Positions 62,018 to 64,000 of a stretch of DNA of 64,000 nucleotides are shown here, in pieces. The stretch's first letter is position 1, and the number at the start of each line of letters is the position of its first letter. The notes below the pieces were generated by a model. It was not told the origin of the DNA, ran no database searches, and was given only the letters and a program-made list of their open reading frames with translations. The stretch comes from Cyanobacterium sp. uoEpiScrs1 (GTDB lineage: Bacteria > Cyanobacteriota > Cyanobacteriia > Cyanobacteriales > Microcystaceae). The translations under genes and the position numbers were made by a program. The stretch spans positions 2,273,362 through 2,337,361 of the forward strand of contig NZ_OX373462.1 in NCBI RefSeq assembly GCF_947331815.1, written 5' to 3'.

Positions 62018-62808
62018 TCTAAAAGTCAGTTTAATTTATCTCTGTTTTTGCTCTTTTGGGTAAGGGTTTTCTGGATACTGAGTATTCATGTACTTTTATT
62101 ACAAACCTATCTTTAAAATTAGGGAATGAACTAAGTATATCAATAGAAAAAAAACTCCTTAAAAGGGAATAGACGAGCAGCCGAAATATAAACATTAAAA
62201 TGGATTACTATTTTAATATTTATATTTGAATAATCAAAATCTACTTTTTATTATTTTAGTTGATTTTTCAAATAATTCTTTACAATGAGAATATTATTTG
62301 ATAATACTAACTAAATTGTATTTTTTCCCAAGCTACTTAGAGTTTAACTTCCAGTCTAGTTTGATTATTTATGTAAAATATATATAGTTTTAAGAATTCA
62401 GTTTGTGTGGATTTTTAAATATTTAGGCTAGAATTAAAACAATATAGGCTCAAAAAATATTGTAAGATTTAAACCTATGAAGAAGTAAAAATTATTTCTA
62501 TGTGAATGTAATTTTAGATGATTATAATGATGAGCGGCTGAGAATGATTTTTGAGTAGACACTTTTACCACTTATGTGGGATTACAACTTTGGGAGTTTA
62601 AGTTCAAATGGCTTAAATGGCTATCACCTTGGTTTTTAGTTATGAGGATGATCGACTTTTCATTGACAAGATAGTAACAATATGCGGTGCATATCATAAA
62701 AAAACAACTCGTCAAAAGGTAAAATCTATCTTAGTATTGAAAAATAAGAGGATTGATTTTCTTGAAAATTGACTCACGCAAAACAACAGATAGATTAGGA
62801 GGACATCT
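62018..62808. other. Gap upstream of fba
   Basis: AT-rich leader and promoter region. It contains a 16-base exact repeat of an early fba coding segment (62534-62549 against 62845-62860), treated under findings. The ribosome-binding site lies at 62797-62802. I could not place the promoter. Confidence 0.4.
62797..62802 (+). promoter_or_regulatory. Strong ribosome-binding site of the aldolase gene
   Basis: AGGAGG six bases before the ATG at 62809: a full Shine-Dalgarno sequence, unusual in this window. It suggests a highly translated gene. Confidence 0.75.
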
Positions 62809-63888
62809 ATGGCACTCGTCCCAATGCGAATGCTTCTAGATCACGCGGCTGAGAATGATTACGGTATTCCTGCATTCAACGTCAACAATCTTGAGCAAAT
62901 ATTGGCAATTATGCAGGCAGCAGACGAAACTAATAGCCCCGTCATCTTGCAAGCTTCTCGCGGTGCTCGTAAGTATGCAGGAGAAAATTTCCTCCGCCAC
63001 TTAATCTTAGGAGCTGCAGAAAGCTATCCTAGAATTCCTATTGCTATGCACCAAGACCACGGAAACAGCCCCGCTACCTGTTATAGCGCAATCCGCAATG
63101 GTTTTACCAGTGTAATGATGGATGGTTCTTTAGAAGCAGATGCTAAAACCCCTGCCAGCTTTGATTACAACGTAAATGTGACTGCCGAAGTTGTTAAAGT
63201 TGCTCATGCCGTCGGTGCTAGTGTTGAAGGTGAACTCGGTTGTTTGGGTTCCCTTGAAACTGGTCGGGGAGACAAAGAAGATGGTCATGGATTTGAGGGA
63301 ACTTTAAGTAAAGAACAACTTCTAACAGATCCTGATGAAGCAGCAGAATTCGTTGAGCGTACTCAAGTTGATGCTTTAGCTATTGCCATTGGAACCAGCC
63401 ATGGCGCTTATAAGTTTACTCGTAAACCAACTGGTGAAATTCTTGCTATCAGCCGCATTGAAGAAATTCACCGCCGTTTACCGAACACCCATTTGGTGAT
63501 GCATGGTTCTTCCTCCGTACCCCAAGAATGGTTAGACATGATTAATCAATACGGAGGTAAAATTCCTGAAACTTATGGAGTTCCTGTTGAAGAAATTCAG
63601 AAGGGGATCAAAAGTGGTGTTCGTAAGGTGAATATTGATACAGACAATCGTTTAGCAATTACAGCTGCTATCCGGGAAGCCTTCCATAAAGATCCTAGTA
63701 ATTTTGATCCTCGTAATTTCATGAAATATACTATGAAGTATATGAAACAAGTTTGTTCTGATCGTTATAGGCAGTTCGGGACTGCTGGAAATGCTAGCAA
63801 AATCAAGCAGGAAAGTATCGAGGTTTATGCAACTAAGTATGCTAAAGGAGAGTTAGATACTGGACTTAGGAAGACTGTCACTGTGTAG
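62809..63888 (+). CDS. fba: Class II fructose-1,6-bisphosphate aldolase
   Basis: A zinc-dependent aldolase linking fructose-1,6-bisphosphate to the two triose phosphates. It is used in glycolysis/gluconeogenesis and, in cyanobacteria, also in the Calvin cycle. The 359 residues are full length. The metal and catalytic loop is [16 protein letters not shown] (Asp83, His84), with [34 protein letters not shown] (zinc His) and the [20 protein letters not shown] loop. [10 protein letters not shown] binds phosphate. It matches the cyanobacterial CbbA/FbaA type. It has a strong ribosome-binding site and a hairpin terminator, so it is probably a single-gene transcript. Confidence 0.96.
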   Translation: MALVPMRMLLDHAAENDYGIPAFNVNNLEQILAIMQAADETNSPVILQASRGARKYAGENFLRHLILGAAESYPRIPIAMHQDHGNSPATCYSAIRNGFTSVMMDGSLEADAKTPASFDYNVNVTAEVVKVAHAVGASVEGELGCLGSLETGRGDKEDGHGFEGTLSKEQLLTDPDEAAEFVERTQVDALAIAIGTSHGAYKFTRKPTGEILAISRIEEIHRRLPNTHLVMHGSSSVPQEWLDMINQYGGKIPETYGVPVEEIQKGIKSGVRKVNIDTDNRLAITAAIREAFHKDPSNFDPRNFMKYTMKYMKQVCSDRYRQFGTAGNASKIKQESIEVYATKYAKGELDTGLRKTVTV

Positions 63889-63924
63889 ACGTTAAGTAGC
63901 AAAAATTTTTACTTTTCATTTACT

Positions 63925-63968
63925 ATAAAAAACTTGGGTAACTCGTTAAAGTTATCCAAGTTTTTTAT
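63925..63968 (+). terminator. Rho-independent terminator of fba
   Basis: Arms 63925-63943 and 63950-63968 pair over 19 positions with one G-U pair and a 6-base loop. The right arm ends in a run of T. It lies 36 bases after the stop. Confidence 0.8.
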
Positions 63969-64000
63969 TTTTGTCTTAGAATTGATAATTGCATTTTATG

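Overview
The window is a stretch of cyanobacterial chromosome. CysE, FolC, TruB, PedR, BtpA, CcsA, the VKOR-thioredoxin fusion, the DUF3086-plsY pair and the efp-accB pair all have the form seen in unicellular, Crocosphaera/Cyanothece-like cyanobacteria. The DNA is strongly AT-rich. Intact genes fill only about 60-65% of it. The long gaps between them hold decayed genes, and I saw no insertion sequence. That mix (normal housekeeping genes, low coding density, many pseudogenes in late decay, no active mobile DNA) suggests a host-restricted cyanobacterium in genome reduction. The nitrogen-fixing spheroid bodies of rhopalodiacean diatoms are my best guess. UCYN-A is a related possibility but is more tightly packed. 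The organism is inferred, not proven.

Layout. 1-8 kb: a peptide-transporter binding protein (partial), folC, an aldo/keto reductase, a 1.35-kb pseudogene field, a WecA/MraY-type sugar-phosphate transferase, glyA, a small Cys protein and a candidate structured RNA. 8-17.3 kb: cysE, a same-strand run of TPR protein, peroxiredoxin-like protein, FetB-like permease and hpnB, then hisIE and argD. 17.5-26 kb: tsaB with an orphan Dam-type methylase, a secreted protein, truB, chorismate lyase, a YceD-family protein and GuaB3. 26-40 kb: carB, a phosphohexomutase, a saccharopine-dehydrogenase-like protein, the wreck of a two-component system, a creatininase-family protein, rps1, pedR and an LpxB-related protein. 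40-50 kb: btpA-VKOR, a methyltransferase, a dead glutaminase gene, pepA and ccsA. 49-64 kb: pyrG-efp-accB, purB, a lipoprotein, a glycosyltransferase overlapping rnc, DUF3086-plsY and a class II aldolase.

Together the surviving genes cover nucleotide synthesis (carB, pyrG, purB, guaB3), amino-acid synthesis (hisIE, argD, cysE, glyA), folate, tRNA modification and translation (tsaB, truB, rps1, efp), lipid synthesis (accB, plsY), sugar metabolism (fba, phosphomutase) and envelope synthesis. Regulation and salvage have gone: a PhoB-type regulator with its kinase, glutaminase and a TolB-like protein are all broken. PedR, BtpA, CcsA and VKOR remain, all linked to photosynthetic or other electron-transport chains.

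I see no defence island, biosynthetic cluster, CRISPR array or tRNA. The most unusual features are short decayed copies of genes that are intact elsewhere in the window (glyA, tsaB, possibly fba), a structured RNA candidate behind a good promoter at about 7.6 kb, and a nested pair of perfect palindromes beside a Fur-like box at 53.0 kb.
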